Assembly: GCA_959608595.1 (NCBI GenBank)
Contig: CAUHTB010000065.1
Span: 1-5,493 of the forward strand
Direction: 5' to 3'
DNA from: an uncultured Veillonella sp.
GTDB taxonomy: Bacteria > Bacillota > Negativicutes > Veillonellales > Veillonellaceae
DNA: 5,493 nucleotides
Of this stretch, positions 4,980 to 5,493 are shown one piece after another. Both the position numbers and the translations under genes were made by a program. The stretch's first letter is position 1. Every line of letters starts with the position of its first letter. The notes beneath the pieces are model-generated. The model saw only the letters and a list, made by a program, of their open reading frames with translations, made no database searches and had not been told where the DNA came from.

Positions 4980-5493
4980 TTATTTCTCTTGATGTACAGC
5001 ACCTACTATATCAGTAATGCTATTAAGATTATATTGTTCCACATAATCGCCCATTTCTCGAGCAATACGAGAAATAGCTGTTGGATCTACCATCGTAGCA
5101 ACCCCAACTTGGACTGCTTGAGCACCAGCCATCATAAATTCAATAGCATCAGTACCAGTCATAATACCACCAAGGCCCATAATAGGAATATTAACCCCTT
5201 TATACACTTGGTGCACCATGCGAAGTGCTACCGGTTTTACAGCTGGACCAGATAAACCACCATAAATATTCCCCAATACAGGTTTACGGCGATGGATATC
5301 TATGGCCATACCAAGAATGGTATTGATGAGACTGACCCCATCCCCGCCACCAGCTTCTACAGCCTTAGCGATTTCCACAATGTCGGTTACATTCGGTGAA
5401 AGTTTTACAATAACAGGCTTATCGGTTACCTTACGAACCGCTTTTGTTACCTGTTCTACAACCTTTGGATCTACACCAAACGCCATGCCTTCA
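4980..5493 (-). CDS. pyrD: Dihydroorotate dehydrogenase, class 1B catalytic subunit (C-terminal part, cut by window edge)
   Basis: About 170 C-terminal residues are present. The frame stays open through the window edge (the codons before the Met at 5486 read E-G), so that Met is internal and the true start is outside. The enzyme oxidises dihydroorotate to orotate in pyrimidine synthesis, using FMN; class 1B works with the iron-sulfur and FAD subunit PyrK and NAD. Family landmarks, in order, are GMAFG, PVIVKLSPNVTDI, GVSLINT, RRKPVLGN followed by GGLSGPAVKPVALRMV, then PIMGLGGIMTGTDAIEFMMAG and AVQVGVATM, the last two forming the FMN phosphate-binding region. The PVLGN and GGLSGPA-KPVALR stretches are typical of class 1B, not the membrane-bound class 2. 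Residues before GMAFG, including the active-site cysteine loop, are not visible. Relatives are about 300 residues long, so a little over half is here. In related bacteria pyrD sits in a pyr operon, which would lie to the right; the terminator at 4871-4905 suggests that pyrD is the last gene of its unit. Confidence 0.93.
   Translation of the reverse strand, partial: EGMAFGVDPKVVEQVTKAVRKVTDKPVIVKLSPNVTDIVEIAKAVEAGGGDGVSLINTILGMAIDIHRRKPVLGNIYGGLSGPAVKPVALRMVHQVYKGVNIPIMGLGGIMTGTDAIEFMMAGAQAVQVGVATMVDPTAISRIAREMGDYVEQYNLNSITDIVGAVHQEK

Noticed and set aside
4989..5255. 88-codon plus-strand frame in the pyrD region
   Set aside because: It is antisense to conserved dihydroorotate dehydrogenase motifs and shows no protein features of its own.

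Overview
The window looks like chromosomal DNA from a low-GC member of the Firmicutes, most plausibly a Veillonella-like member of the Negativicutes. This rests on AT-rich intergenic DNA, moderately AT-rich codons, strong GGAGG-type ribosome binding sites, and the general look of the proteins. It is an inference from reading, not a database match. I see no insertion sequence, phage gene, CRISPR array, tRNA or rRNA.

Layout, left to right. (1) At 1-123 (minus) is the first 41 codons of a small membrane protein that resembles the S component of an ECF-type transporter. It has its own ribosome binding site and an extended -10 promoter. (2) At 299-2473 (minus) is a complete copper-exporting P1B-type ATPase, CopA, closed by a strong hairpin terminator at 216-245. 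(3) At 2474-2810 is a 337-bp AT-rich divergent region. It holds a good minus-strand promoter for copA with an unusually long predicted leader, several dyads, and the promoter and ribosome binding site of the next gene. (4) At 2811-3464 (plus) is a YigZ/IMPACT-family protein. (5) At 3488-3676 (minus) is a 62-residue basic protein that I do not recognise, convergent with yigZ. (6) At 3677-3872 is a divergent regulatory region with an imperfect 33-bp dyad. (7) At 3873-4763 (plus) is a LysR-type regulator. (8) At 4764-4979 are a 21-bp tandem repeat and a perfect 35-bp palindrome that should terminate transcription from both sides. (9) At 4980-5493 (minus) is the C-terminal part of a class 1B dihydroorotate dehydrogenase, PyrD, cut by the window edge.

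The genes look like separate transcription units rather than one pathway: a vitamin or precursor transporter, copper detoxification, a conserved protein linked by family to translation, a regulator, and pyrimidine synthesis. No copper sensor (CsoR, CopY, CueR) or copper chaperone (CopZ) lies next to copA here. The LysR gene is divergent from the unknown 62-residue gene, the arrangement in which LysR regulators often control their neighbour. That is the least explained part of the window, but nothing seen amounts to a clearly new multi-gene system.
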